Source: Planctomycetota bacterium (GTDB taxonomy: Bacteria > Planctomycetota > JAJSAM01). Taken from it: a stretch of 64,000 bases of DNA. The notes under the pieces were generated by a model. That model worked only from the letters and a program-made list of their open reading frames with translations, was not told where the DNA came from and made no database searches. The DNA is taken from NCBI GenBank assembly GCA_024274785.1, contig JAJSAM010000033.1, positions 44,398-108,397 of the forward strand. Reading direction: 5' to 3'. Of the stretch, positions 36,001-50,129 are shown in pieces. Both the position numbers and the translations under genes were made by a program. Each line of letters starts with the position of its first letter. Within the stretch, counting starts at the first letter, position 1.

Positions 36001-37010
36001 ATCCACCATCCCCCATGGTCACCGCAGTGAAGCCCGATGCGCCGCACCGGCCCGAACTCGAGGTCACGGAATGGAACGCTCCGGACGGCAAGTTGATGGT
36101 CCCGGTGCCGAAGGGCTTCACCGTCGATGACAGGCAGGTGCGAAAAGCCCGCCAGAACGGCTTCGGGTTTATCCGTTTCTACGCCGTGAACCGAAAACGG
36201 ATGGCCGAGGTCTGTGGCTGCGTCTTCGATGCGAGCATCCGGACGTTCCCCGACGCCTTCGAAAAGCTGCAGGCCTTCCGGGCCTCCGAGGAGTCGCGGA
36301 TGAAGGTCGAGGAGCAGCAGGAGATCACCATCGATGGTGTGAAAGGCCGGTACGCCCGAGGGATCATCCAGTTCCGGAATCGGAATGCGGCACCCTTCGA
36401 GCTGGTGCTGATCCCCGCACCCGGTGGCATCCGCGCGATGTTCTTCGCCTCGGTGCCGGACTCGGTGAAGCCGCTCGAGAAAGAGCGACAGGCACTGCTG
36501 ACCGGTTTCCGACCCGCACGCCCGGCACCCCCGGAGCCGACGATGGAACTGATGACCTTCCGGGATCCGTCGGGGCTCTTCACCGTCGATTTCCCGAAGA
36601 CATTCGCCCCCGCGAACAAGGTCATGGCCACCCACCGGCGTCAGGGCATCGGCTTCATTCGCTTTGTCGCGGCGAAGCGGGACGACCGGGCCCGGATCTC
36701 GGTCATCGCCTTCGGCGTCCCGACGAGAACCGCGGAGCAGGCCCTGTCGGCCCTGCAGCTTTTCGAACCCTCGAGGGGGCAATCGATGCTCAAGGCGAAG
36801 CAGGAACCGCGGAAGATCGGTGAACTCTCCGGGACTGCCTTTGCCGGCACGATCAGGAAGGCCGATGGTTCGGAGGCTCAGTGGGAGGCGGTCTTCGTCC
36901 CCTCCACTGCGGGTGTGATGGGCATCATCTTCACCGCCCCGACGGACCAGTGGGAGAGTCTCACGAAAGAACGGGAGGCACTGCTCAGCGGACTGCGGGT
37001 CACGAAGTAG
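33030..37010 (+). CDS. 1326-residue exported protein with degenerate trypsin domain and TPRs
   Basis: Starts at GTG after AAGGAG; the hydrophobic segment PALVLVLLIGGVAIAAG is a signal or anchor. Order of domains: residues 25-205, helix-hairpin repeats of the form L-x-K-A-G-F-S-D-x-x-I; 210-380, a PsbP-like module (FGLEVPAGWRHL); about 390-575, a trypsin-like (HtrA/DegP-type) fold with GFIIREDGIVLTSHAAIWD; 590-830, TPRs; 1010-1165 and 1170-1326, two copies of a roughly 150-residue domain (PVPKGFTVDD...GFIRFYAV and DFPKTFAPAN...GFIRFVAA). In the trypsin fold His (about 428) remains, the Asp segment reads GAGSALLRI and the Ser loop reads YHGGPV, so Asp and Ser are gone. It is probably a binding protein, not a protease. 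Confidence 0.8.
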   Translation: MKSERVVLRIPALVLVLLIGGVAIAAGLSIDDLTALKKAGFSDDEIQKEIDRTETRLVPTERDVRKLRAVGFSQAFIDRLRAEGSPELTLDTVRRMTARGVKPEEIISLIAASGKTFRLTAREAIELSRARVDSAVVRTLRGGALKQQELLRLARDGAREATQLALIDALGADFTPSAAETVKLMQKGVPVSVIQKLRETAPAPEAEPAADWHYEHPLGRFGLEVPAGWRHLTELNLEDFVVRDIFTPERDTSDPAKVRSAFTITTIPVSPESKLAGLTLADTARTVLVQRLAEEPDLAPLLARPLEKGTLGGVAALFSPRRGAQRGREDGSSRSRFGIARKDGFVVLVRIFAERSAAHRMKGAFQTCIAKLRLGPATPVSPGPIVNRQTVTDRSRPSVVMVVGTTGGRQSAGNGFIIREDGIVLTSHAAIWDMDTKRPHRNIQLHFDASLNRPPVRAALVAEHRPELNGAGSALLRITEPGRVPALALGRSIPVRATTPVLTLGFPRGGALELEALTVIATPSTVRKVMPNPDYHGGPVIDARTGEVIGVCSSMWRLDPQAMIPIQAFRTAYADVLDLAAGADRLWGPTEHFAHALDLYGRGAYAAAERRLARTLALAPKNTDAMFLNAACALGREDSSAFAQWINRVLKIDPDNGLALLMAAGHSLAAEDYAPAMRFANRAIQVSPADARPYLLRAEINLGLRRYQDALRDADLVARKTRGRSTDAEILAGRALFELQRLDEGLARFNRVLKLNPADLTAQLAKGLYYEEKRLYSEAAREYEGIARRHPKAPEPEESLGRCLVLDGKKRPALAACDRALAKIRNLGRTPPESLFRTMTGIRGISDDSTPLFIDYVNACPGSANAHVQAAMLHGTLGERPGLAYAHALIAQQLTWGDATVRKQVRDIPPASLSISTVAELSKLGYGPVAMTIVELAPIGFEVSKDSRAGRPGDSSPMTTALLSRILSRQEAGRLGPMGEPGGHGLDRKENPPSPMVTAVKPDAPHRPELEVTEWNAPDGKLMVPVPKGFTVDDRQVRKARQNGFGFIRFYAVNRKRMAEVCGCVFDASIRTFPDAFEKLQAFRASEESRMKVEEQQEITIDGVKGRYARGIIQFRNRNAAPFELVLIPAPGGIRAMFFASVPDSVKPLEKERQALLTGFRPARPAPPEPTMELMTFRDPSGLFTVDFPKTFAPANKVMATHRRQGIGFIRFVAAKRDDRARISVIAFGVPTRTAEQALSALQLFEPSRGQSMLKAKQEPRKIGELSGTAFAGTIRKADGSEAQWEAVFVPSTAGVMGIIFTAPTDQWESLTKEREALLSGLRVTK

Positions 37011-38630
37011 CTACCTCGGAATGGCCTTGCCGGTGCGCTTTTCGAACTGCGCTTCGTAGAGGGACGGAGGCTGAAGCTCGGCCGCCTGCCCCTCCGCCTC
37101 GAGCCAGTCGTCTCCGGACACCAGGAGATCGAGGTCCGGGCCGGTGCCGATGACGTAGCCGTTGCCGAACTGGGAGGACCGGAGCAGTCCCGACCCGGTC
37201 GTGTTCCAGAAGATGCACTCCGTTGCGGTATGTCCCGCGCCGCTGCTCATGGTCCCGCGATTGAGGGCCGACCAGCCGTCATCGACCGTGCATTGGTCCA
37301 CGAGGTTCGCCGTCGCCAGCGAATGGTGGTACTCGGAGTGGCCGACGGTCGCCACCGTCACGCCGAGGAATTCGTTCAGGGCCTGCCCCTCGAAACTGTG
37401 GCAACGCAGCCAGACGCAGCCGGTCACCCCGAAGCCCCAGTTCTGGATGAAGTTGTGCCTGCCGCGTCGGGCCGTGCAATCGCGAAACAGCACCTCGTTC
37501 GACTGCCTGACCTCGAAGAGATAGCCGTTCCCGCCGCCGCCGCGATGTTCGGCGAACGAAAGAGTGCAATCCGCGACCGTCACCCGCTTCGCGAAACTGA
37601 CGATGATGCCGCCGCTCTGCAGGTGATCTCCCGCACCGTCGCCGGTGCCCGGGGAGAGGGGCGAGGCGAAGGACTCGATGTTCACCGCAAAGGCGTCCTT
37701 CACTCCACTCAGTTCCAGCACGTGCGCGCGGTCGTTCGCCCACGCATCGTCCCAGGCGACGGCGTTCGAGAGGCCGAGGTCCCGGACCCCCACCCCGGAA
37801 AGCAGCCCGGTCACGACGCGCAGGCTCGCACCGTCGCGGAGTTTCAGCGGGTAGCGCACCGGCACGTCGATCAGAACGCGGTGCGGGGTGCTCGAAGTGT
37901 CGATCGCCGTGATCTCCCGACGCAGGAACGGCTGCCAGGTGTCGAGGAACACCGTCCACGTACCGGTCATGCCGTGCTCCGCGACGAAGGCCGCGGTGAT
38001 CGTGCAACCGACATCGAGGTCGTCGCCGATGGAGAGCCCGGAAGCGTCAGCCACCAGCAGAGCGGTCTCGCGGGCACCCGCGTCCGCGGCGAGCAGGACC
38101 TCCGCCCCCCTCTTCGGCGCGCCGCGGAAGGTGAGGTGGCTCTTGCCGGTCATGGCGTCGTGGCGGGTGAAATAGACCCTGCTCTTCCCGGGCCCCTCAC
38201 CGCGGAGCACGACGTTTCCGGCGGAGACCGTCAGCAGTCCGTCCACCCGGAACTCACCGGAGGGAAACTGCACCGTGCCACCGCCCGCCTTGCCCGCTGC
38301 ATCGATGGCCGCCTGGATCGCCGCGGTGGAGTCACTGCTCCCGGTGGGATCCGCCTGGTGGTCGGCCACGACGTCGATGACCGGGCCGGTGCCGGAGATC
38401 GGCAGGATCGCGCCGCCGCCGTGGTAACCGGCGTAGGAGACGTCGTGGAGGAAACGGCCTTCGGAGTCAGTGGTTTCCGGCGTCCAGTCCGGGGGAAACA
38501 GCGCGCTGCGAACAACCGTGGGCTCGACCGACGGTGGAGTCCCATTCGCCGGCGGAATCCCGCCCCCGCCGCCCCCGCCGCATCCGACCACAAGAACCAC
38601 GATGAGGTTGATTGTGAGCCGAGTTCTCAT
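37011..38630 (-). CDS. Parallel beta-helix lipoprotein (pectate lyase/epimerase-like)
   Basis: A 539-residue lipoprotein: MRTRLTINLIVVLVVGC followed by a run of Gly. Residues 75-130 match the N-terminal capping region of Pectate_lyase_3 proteins (VIDVVADHQADPTGSSDS, AAIQAAIDAAGKAGGGTVQF), and the following turns repeat short strands (GGIIVSFAKRVTVADCTLSF, NGYLFEVRQSNEVLFRDCTA), ending in a His-rich region. Such helices bind or cleave acidic polysaccharides; I cannot assign catalytic residues. Its stop codon abuts the stop of the converging 1326-residue gene with no gap. Confidence 0.82.
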   Translation of the reverse strand: MRTRLTINLIVVLVVGCGGGGGGGIPPANGTPPSVEPTVVRSALFPPDWTPETTDSEGRFLHDVSYAGYHGGGAILPISGTGPVIDVVADHQADPTGSSDSTAAIQAAIDAAGKAGGGTVQFPSGEFRVDGLLTVSAGNVVLRGEGPGKSRVYFTRHDAMTGKSHLTFRGAPKRGAEVLLAADAGARETALLVADASGLSIGDDLDVGCTITAAFVAEHGMTGTWTVFLDTWQPFLRREITAIDTSSTPHRVLIDVPVRYPLKLRDGASLRVVTGLLSGVGVRDLGLSNAVAWDDAWANDRAHVLELSGVKDAFAVNIESFASPLSPGTGDGAGDHLQSGGIIVSFAKRVTVADCTLSFAEHRGGGGNGYLFEVRQSNEVLFRDCTARRGRHNFIQNWGFGVTGCVWLRCHSFEGQALNEFLGVTVATVGHSEYHHSLATANLVDQCTVDDGWSALNRGTMSSGAGHTATECIFWNTTGSGLLRSSQFGNGYVIGTGPDLDLLVSGDDWLEAEGQAAELQPPSLYEAQFEKRTGKAIPR

Positions 38631-38705
38631 CCGCACATCCTACCGGGATGACGGATCGGAAGCGATGCTGCCCCGAGTCCGGTGCTATGCTCCGGCCTCC
38701 CTTGA

Positions 38706-40655
38706 TCAGTCCTCAATCTCAAGCAGCATCTCCTCGCTGTTTGCCGCCAGCTCCGGGAAGTACATGCCGAAGAGTCTCGTCGGGAGGGCGTGGAAGATAC
38801 CCGGGATTTCGGCTCGCAGACGGTAGCGCAGCAGGTGCTCGCCCTCGTCGATGCGACTGGCGAAGAAGACCACCTTCTCGTCGCGAAGTTCCATGTAACT
38901 CCAGAATCCCTCCTGGGCTTTGCCGCCGGAGCGGACATCCACCGGTTCGCAGCCCACGGGCTTCATGTCCTCGATGGCGAAGTAGGTGTAGTCGTTGTCG
39001 CTCGTGATCTTCAGTTCCACCTGGATCAGGTCACCGCTTTTCAGCATCGCACCCGGCATCAGCGGGACGCGCTCGTAGCGCAGGCGCTTCTCCATGACCT
39101 TTTGCCCGGCGGCGGCCATCACTTCCACGTCGTAGGGGATCCGCTCGAGCTTGAAATACGTCCGCTCCACGCTGAATTCGTGGCCGGCAGCGGTGATATG
39201 CTCCTCTTTGGTAAAATACCGGACGTGGGTGCCGGCGTAGACGGCGCCCTTTCCTTCGCGGGTGATCGCAAGGGTGTGCCGGCCCGCCTTGAGTGAGACG
39301 CCCTCCACGGTGAACTGGTTGTCGTAGGTGAAGAAGTTGTCCTTCGTGATCGCCACCTTCTTCACCACCGCGCCGTCGTCGAGGTCGAGGGTCGGGGTGT
39401 AGTCCGGCTCGCCCTCACCGGTCGCCGCCACGAAGTCGCTCATCGCCGAGACGCAGAGCGTGGTGTCCCTCGTCGAGCGCCAGTAGTAGCCGTTTCTGCG
39501 GTTGTTGAGCAGCCACTTGACGACTCGCGGAGCGACATCGCTTTTCGGCTCGATCAGGACGATCGCCCGCAACATCCAGGCGTTGGTCTCGATGTCGTTG
39601 TTCCACCAGTACCACCACCCGGCCTGCGGCGTCCGGAAGTGGGCAACCCTGGTTTCGGAGTTCTCCTCGAGGTACTGCATGCCCCGGTTGACCATGTTCT
39701 GATCCACCGCGACGTCGCACTCCACCGCATTGACGAGGGCGTGCAGCACGTAGGCGGTCAGATACGGGCTCGACGTATTCCGTTTCCACCAGCCCCACCC
39801 ACCGTCGCCGTTCTGCATTGAAGAGATCCGGGCCAATCCCAGCTTGATCAGATCCTGCATCTTCTCGTCGTCGAAGATGGCGAGATCCGCGTAGCCGCTG
39901 TAGATGGAGTGCCCCTCGCCCTGTTCGATCTTCCGGGTCTCCTCCATGCGACCGCGACGAATCTCGCGCACGTCCTCGAGCTTGATCCCCATGTTCTGCA
40001 GGGTCTTCAAGGTCAGAACTGCGGGCAGGAAACGACTCACGGTCTGCTCGGTGCAACCGTAGGGGTAGTTGTGCACATTCGCCGAGATCACCACCTCGTC
40101 GTACTCAGGGAAGAAGCGCGGCGCCTGCAGACGAACCAGCAGATCCTTCGTGGTCACTGCGGAGGTGCTCGACTGGCCGACCCGCGTATCCTTCGACATG
40201 CTCCAGACGTTCACCTTCCAGGTCGTCAGGTTCTCCGGGAGGACGAACTTCGCGGTGGCCTTCCCGTCCTCGCCGGTGGTCAGACTGCCGAGCCAGAGTG
40301 CCGTGTCGGCGAACCGTTTGCGAACGCCGGCCATGTCGTGCTGCTGGAATAGATCGATCACGAAGTACTCTGGTGATGGGTCGTCCGGGAAAAGGACCCG
40401 ACGGAGAAGGTACCACTGTCCGGCGAAGAGGAACCGGCCGCTGCGCTTCGTGTTGTAGACGAGGGTTTCGGCGAAGAGCGATGTCGAGCCCAGGCCGAGC
40501 ACATTCCACTTCGAAGGCCCGCTGATGAGGAAGGGGCTGCCTCCGAAGAACGCGCGGAGGATCTTCTCCTCGGCGGGAGGGGCCGGACCGAACCGACTGG
40601 GGATGGGGACGTATTCCGGGGTTGTTGACACGCTCCGTTCTCGCCGCAGGATCAC
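38706..40655 (-). pseudogene. Truncated alpha-2-macroglobulin with internal deletion
   Basis: The open frame covers 649 codons and matches only the C-terminal half of a bacterial alpha-2-macroglobulin, which is normally 1500-2000 residues. It lacks a signal peptide and the first MG domains. The domain starting ADTALWLGSLTTGEDGKA and LPENLTTWKVNVWSMS is intact, as are the thioester segment YPYGCTEQT and the alpha-helical thioester domain (GDGGWGWWKRNTSSPYLTAY). Between VISANVHN and YPYGC about 140 residues present in relatives are missing, in frame. At the 5' side an ATG at 40689 (MSDQQVNSTGNGD) is in another phase. An IS3 relic lies just upstream. Best read as a decaying gene, though the frame is still open. 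Confidence 0.7.
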
Positions 40656-40716
40656 CGTTCCCGGTCGAATTCACCTGCTGATCGCTCATGCCACCAACGA
40701 TACGGGCCTTATGTAG

Positions 40717-40836
40717 TCAACGCGAGAGAGTGCCCTGAGGAACCCCGCTCTCTCGCGACAGCCCGCAAGCGCTCATGGCTGCCGGCTCGAGCATCTTCTG
40801 GATCATCCGGGCCTTGAAACCCTCCGAGTACTCCAT
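40717..40836 (-). pseudogene. IS3-type OrfA remnant (N-terminal helix-turn-helix)
   Basis: A 39-codon frame with its own ribosome binding site (AAGGACAACGAC before ATG). It reads MEYSEGFKARMIQKML, then LSRESGVPQGTLSR and a stop: the start of an IS3/IS911-type OrfA, where the helix-turn-helix is normally followed by W-L-R-E-A. The rest of the transposase and OrfB are missing. It marks an old insertion at the 5' side of the truncated alpha-2-macroglobulin. Confidence 0.65.
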
Positions 40837-41330
40837 GTCGTTGTCCTTGCGCCCCCGAGGTGGATATGGGAGGTCATTGCGACCAAGTCGCAACTCGCAG
40901 CCCCCATGGGGTCCGGCGTTGCCCCTCGGTGAAGCACGAGGAGCTGGAGAGTTTCGGCGGCGAGATCCGCGCAATCGGCAGGGCATAGTCCGTACCGCTT
41001 CCCCCAGGCCGTAGCCTCGGCATGGATCGCATCTCTCAGGCTCTCCCAGGTCCATCCCTCGGGCGGGGAGTGGTTGCCGTTCGAGTTGTGGTTCGATGAG
41101 CCATGACGCTTCGTCCCCGGCGCCCTGTGGATCGTCTGCCAGACACGATCGTCAAGCCACGTGCAAAGGAGCCTGTCCCTGGCGAAGCGACAGATCTCGG
41201 CGGTGGTGACCACGAAGGCGATCCTGGCGATGGCGCTCACGAATGCAGCCACGGCGCGGGACGGTACCCGGCCGTCAGCCTGCTGGCGAACCAGTGTCAG
41301 TAGTGCATCACGGGCACGTTCAGGGTCCAC
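40803..41330 (-). CDS. Unidentified open frame, 3' end overwritten by IS3 relic
   Basis: A 175-codon frame from a GTG at 41330, or longer upstream without a clear start. Coding-like character is in the middle: ARDALLTLVRQQADGRVPSR, FVSAIARIAFVVTTAEI, WESLRDAIHAEATAWGKRYG and CADLAAETLQLLVLHRG. The last of these resembles sigma-70 region 2 helices, but the resemblance is weak and I do not assign a family. The last residues run into the IS3 fragment in another phase, so the natural C-terminus is lost. The 276 bp between it and the aminopeptidase gene hold no further feature. Confidence 0.3.
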   Translation of the reverse strand: MDPERARDALLTLVRQQADGRVPSRAVAAFVSAIARIAFVVTTAEICRFARDRLLCTWLDDRVWQTIHRAPGTKRHGSSNHNSNGNHSPPEGWTWESLRDAIHAEATAWGKRYGLCPADCADLAAETLQLLVLHRGATPDPMGAASCDLVAMTSHIHLGGARTTTWSTRRVSRPG

Positions 41331-41605
41331 TTGCCGACAGGTTATCCAGCCACCGATTGTGCAGCCCTGTGGCGCACCGCACACTCCCGGGTCGCCTGAC
41401 GCACCGCGACACCTTCCCCACTCTCCATGGGTGAGCACCCTGAATCCTCCGCACGACTCTCCCACTTTGAAGGATACCACGGTGCGGGAGTACGCGGGGG
41501 AGCAGGCGGAGAAGTATGAACAGCGCCCGACCGTCGATGGACAATCGGGCACCGTACCGGCGATCGCGGACGGGACGGAGCCCGTCCTTCCAATAGCGCA
41601 GAGCG

Positions 41606-47011
<5,406 letters not shown>

Positions 47012-47023
47012 AGGGAGATAGAC

Positions 47024-48019
<996 letters not shown>

Positions 48020-48046
48020 GCAGCAACCCACAAATCAGAAACAACG

Positions 48047-48074
48047 CCGAGCGCGTCCTTCGGGGCGCGCCCGG
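48047..48074. repeat. Hairpin with UUCG tetraloop, copy 1
   Basis: Twelve-base arms CCGAGCGCGTCC and GGGCGCGCCCGG enclose the loop TTCG; all positions pair except one A-C, counting one G-U. It lies 27 bp after the DHOD-like stop and could act as a terminator, though no T-tract follows. A closely similar hairpin with the same A-C mismatch is at 51136-51163, and both are followed by the similar sequence TTGA(A)TCCGG(G)ATGG. Confidence 0.7.
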
Positions 48075-48160
48075 TTTGAATCCGGGATGGAAACTCAGAA
48101 TCTGTCAGGACTGCCGTTGTCCGCGCACCGTCGATGGGGCAATGGTCTCGGTAGCCTTCG

Positions 48161-48601
48161 TCAGGAACTCACGTGTCGGAAGAGTGGAGTCAAGCCCCTG
48201 GCGTTGAAGTGATGCTTGCCCAGAGGCGACGGCTGGCTCAGCGCAAGCGAGAGCCGGATATCGAATGATCGTTGTTGTCTCGGTGCCCGCGGCATTCTGT
48301 AGACGCACGTATGCCGCATGTATGAAAGTATTGCATTCACCATCTCCTCCAGATCGCCGGAGAATGGTGTCCGTTCCCATCGACCATTGTGCCTCTTGAC
48401 GCTCAATCCCCAGGCTCGCCTTCGGATCCTGCTGAGGCGAAGTCGGTCGTCCCGCTCCGTCTTCCCGTGCTCCTCGAGGGCTAACTCCCTGCCGAGGATC
48501 AGGTGCTCCCCGCAAATGCGAACGTACATGCCCGCGGTGGGTTCGTGGGCCTCGAGCAGCGGCGAGAGCTGCGAGCGCCTGGGTTCCATGTCCTGCTTCA
48601 T
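48161..48601 (-). CDS. Hypothetical protein with RRRAWGLSxKRHxGRWERTPFSG core
   Basis: A 146-residue protein of unknown function. The start ATG at 48601 follows AAGGAACGCC and its first bases overlap the TGA of the upstream IS630 relic (ATGA). Residues 24-95 are the conserved-looking part (MYVRICGEHLILGRELALEE, RRRAWGLSVKRHNGRWERTP, LEEMVNAILSYM). The last 45 residues are Arg/Ser/Pro-rich and may be out-of-frame extension past a lost stop. Similar short proteins occur in Planctomycetota accessory regions, from memory. It may be a cargo gene of an old mobile segment. Confidence 0.5.
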   Translation of the reverse strand: MKQDMEPRRSQLSPLLEAHEPTAGMYVRICGEHLILGRELALEEHGKTERDDRLRLSRIRRRAWGLSVKRHNGRWERTPFSGDLEEMVNAILSYMRHTCVYRMPRAPRQQRSFDIRLSLALSQPSPLGKHHFNARGLTPLFRHVSS

Positions 48602-48825
48602 TGGCGTTCCTTGCTGACCAGAGGAAGGCCATCATACGTCCAGCGAAAGGGGTGTGCCTCCTTCGCGTTCCACTCCGAGATGGAGGCCTCGATGGCGGCC
48701 ACCAGGGCGTCGGTGCTTGGGAATTGGCCGTAGCGCAGGATGCGACGGGCCACGAGATCCATGAAGGAGAAGAAGTCCTCGCGTTTCTTCGTCTCCGTAC
48801 AACGGCCGAGGACCTTGGCGTAGCA
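48598..48825 (-). pseudogene. IS630-type transposase C-terminal remnant
   Basis: A 75-codon frame without a start reads FFSFMDLVARRILRYGQFP, then ALVAAIEASISEWNAKEA and HPFRWTYDGLPLV. This is the C-terminal end of IS630/Tc1-type transposases, after the last catalytic acidic residue (family pattern ...RR-x-L-R-x-G-x-F...N...PFRW-T-Y-x-G-x-P-L). The DDE core is missing. It starts directly after the HigB relic and ends in the ATGA of the next gene. Confidence 0.6.
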
Positions 48826-48984
48826 CTAGTCGGCTATCTCGACCTCGTGGGCACCTCCTCGTGACCACCGAAAACAGAGCCGCCACTGGTCGTTGATTCG
48901 GATGCTGTGCTGTCCCGCTCGGTTTCCACGGAGCTTCTCCAGACGGTTGCCCGGTGCCCCCCGCACAGATCCCAGCCTGCGGGA
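48826..48984 (-). pseudogene. higB: HigB-type toxin C-terminal remnant
   Basis: The frame reads GAPGNRLEKLRGNRAG, then QHSIRINDQWRLCFRWSRGG and AHEVEIAD before TAG. This is the C-terminal half of HigB (RelE superfamily) ribosome-dependent mRNA interferases; the core S-I-R-I-N-D-Q-W-R-x-C-F is exact. Relatives end D-Y-H, so the TAG replaces the next-to-last Tyr codon. An upstream TAG in the same frame (48985-48987) shows that the N-terminal half has decayed. No higA antitoxin gene follows; instead the IS630 relic begins at once. Confidence 0.6.
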
Positions 48985-49087
48985 CTACCGCACCGGGCTC
49001 TTATTGGGTGGCACTGAAGCCCTGAAGGCAGTCGCCATTGGTAATGCGCGGACGCCCGGAGGATCGACCCTCCAGGTGCATGCCACC

Positions 49088-50050
49088 TCACCGTGGAGGG
49101 GACGTACGATCCCTCTCGACGACGAGTCGGCGGAGATCGGAGACCAGACGGCCGACCAGCGCCTTGAAGGCATCGTCTCGAGCCCTTTCGGCCAGGTGGA
49201 ACAGCACCACCTCCCGGCGCATCGATCGCATCTGCGGGACGATCCAGCTGCGAAACGTCTTCTCGTCTCCCGCCCGCAAACAGTAGTCAGGCACGTAGGC
49301 GACCCCCAGGCCCGCCGTCACAAATCGTTTCACATCCAGAAACGTCGAGGACTCGATTCGCAGGTTCGGTGTGACGCCGGCCCGGCGAAAGACGTCGAGG
49401 GTCGAGCTCTTCAATACGCCGCTCCCTCCGAGCAGAACGGTCGGGAGTTTTCCGAGCTCAACCAGACTCGATTCTTCATCGGTCTCCGGGAACGCGCCCC
49501 GGGCCACAATCGCCACGAGCCGGCTCTTCGCCAGGGTATGCCGCGTGAGTCCTCGCGAGGCGCGTGGCGGTCGAGCGATCGCGAGGTCTGCGCGGTAACC
49601 TCGAACGGCTTCCTCGCACACGTCGGAGCTCATGCTCTCGATGTCGACGTGGAGCGATGCGTCGCCGGCCATGAGAGGGATCAGGACCGGCCCGAGCAGG
49701 AACTCCTGGACCGACGTGCCGGCGCCGATCCTGAGCTTCACGATCCCCCGCGCCTGCCGCAACTTGAACTCCTCGAGTTGACCGAGAATCATCGCCGCCC
49801 GACGGTGGAGGTCCACGCCGGCGTTCGTCAGGACCACGGTCCGGCCACGCCTCTCGAAAAGAGGCGTTCTGAAAAACTGCTCCAGCGCCGCGACCTGGTG
49901 GCTGAACTGCGACTGCCGCACGCTGTCCCCCAAAGCCGCCTTCGAGAACCCGCCATGCTCGGCGACCATGCAGAACGTGCGCAGCCTCTCGAGGGACAGC
50001 CCGGACTCCTTGAACAAGGTGTTAAACATGATTGAAGGATCATTATACAT
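49088..50050 (-). CDS. LysR-family transcriptional regulator
   Basis: A 320-residue regulator. The winged helix-turn-helix is at residues 18-80 (LERLRTFCMVAEHGGFSKAA, VRQSQFSHQVAALEQFFRTP, LFERRGRTVVLTNAG) and the rest is a periplasmic-binding-type effector domain (LRIGAGTSVQEFLLGPVLIP, AYRADLAIARPPRA-like segment, FVTAGLGVAYVPDYCL). The ATG at 50050 is used; an ATG at 50029 is an alternative and neither has a strong ribosome binding site. It is divergent from the 290-residue hypothetical gene with 79 bp between starts, the usual layout for a LysR regulator and its target. Confidence 0.88.
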   Translation of the reverse strand: MYNDPSIMFNTLFKESGLSLERLRTFCMVAEHGGFSKAALGDSVRQSQFSHQVAALEQFFRTPLFERRGRTVVLTNAGVDLHRRAAMILGQLEEFKLRQARGIVKLRIGAGTSVQEFLLGPVLIPLMAGDASLHVDIESMSSDVCEEAVRGYRADLAIARPPRASRGLTRHTLAKSRLVAIVARGAFPETDEESSLVELGKLPTVLLGGSGVLKSSTLDVFRRAGVTPNLRIESSTFLDVKRFVTAGLGVAYVPDYCLRAGDEKTFRSWIVPQMRSMRREVVLFHLAERARDDAFKALVGRLVSDLRRLVVERDRTSPPR

Positions 50051-50129
50051 GACTCACTATCCACTAGACAGACATGTATTGACCCGGCATGCTCTCCGTC
50101 GCTTCAATTCACGAAGGAGCCGGAAAACG

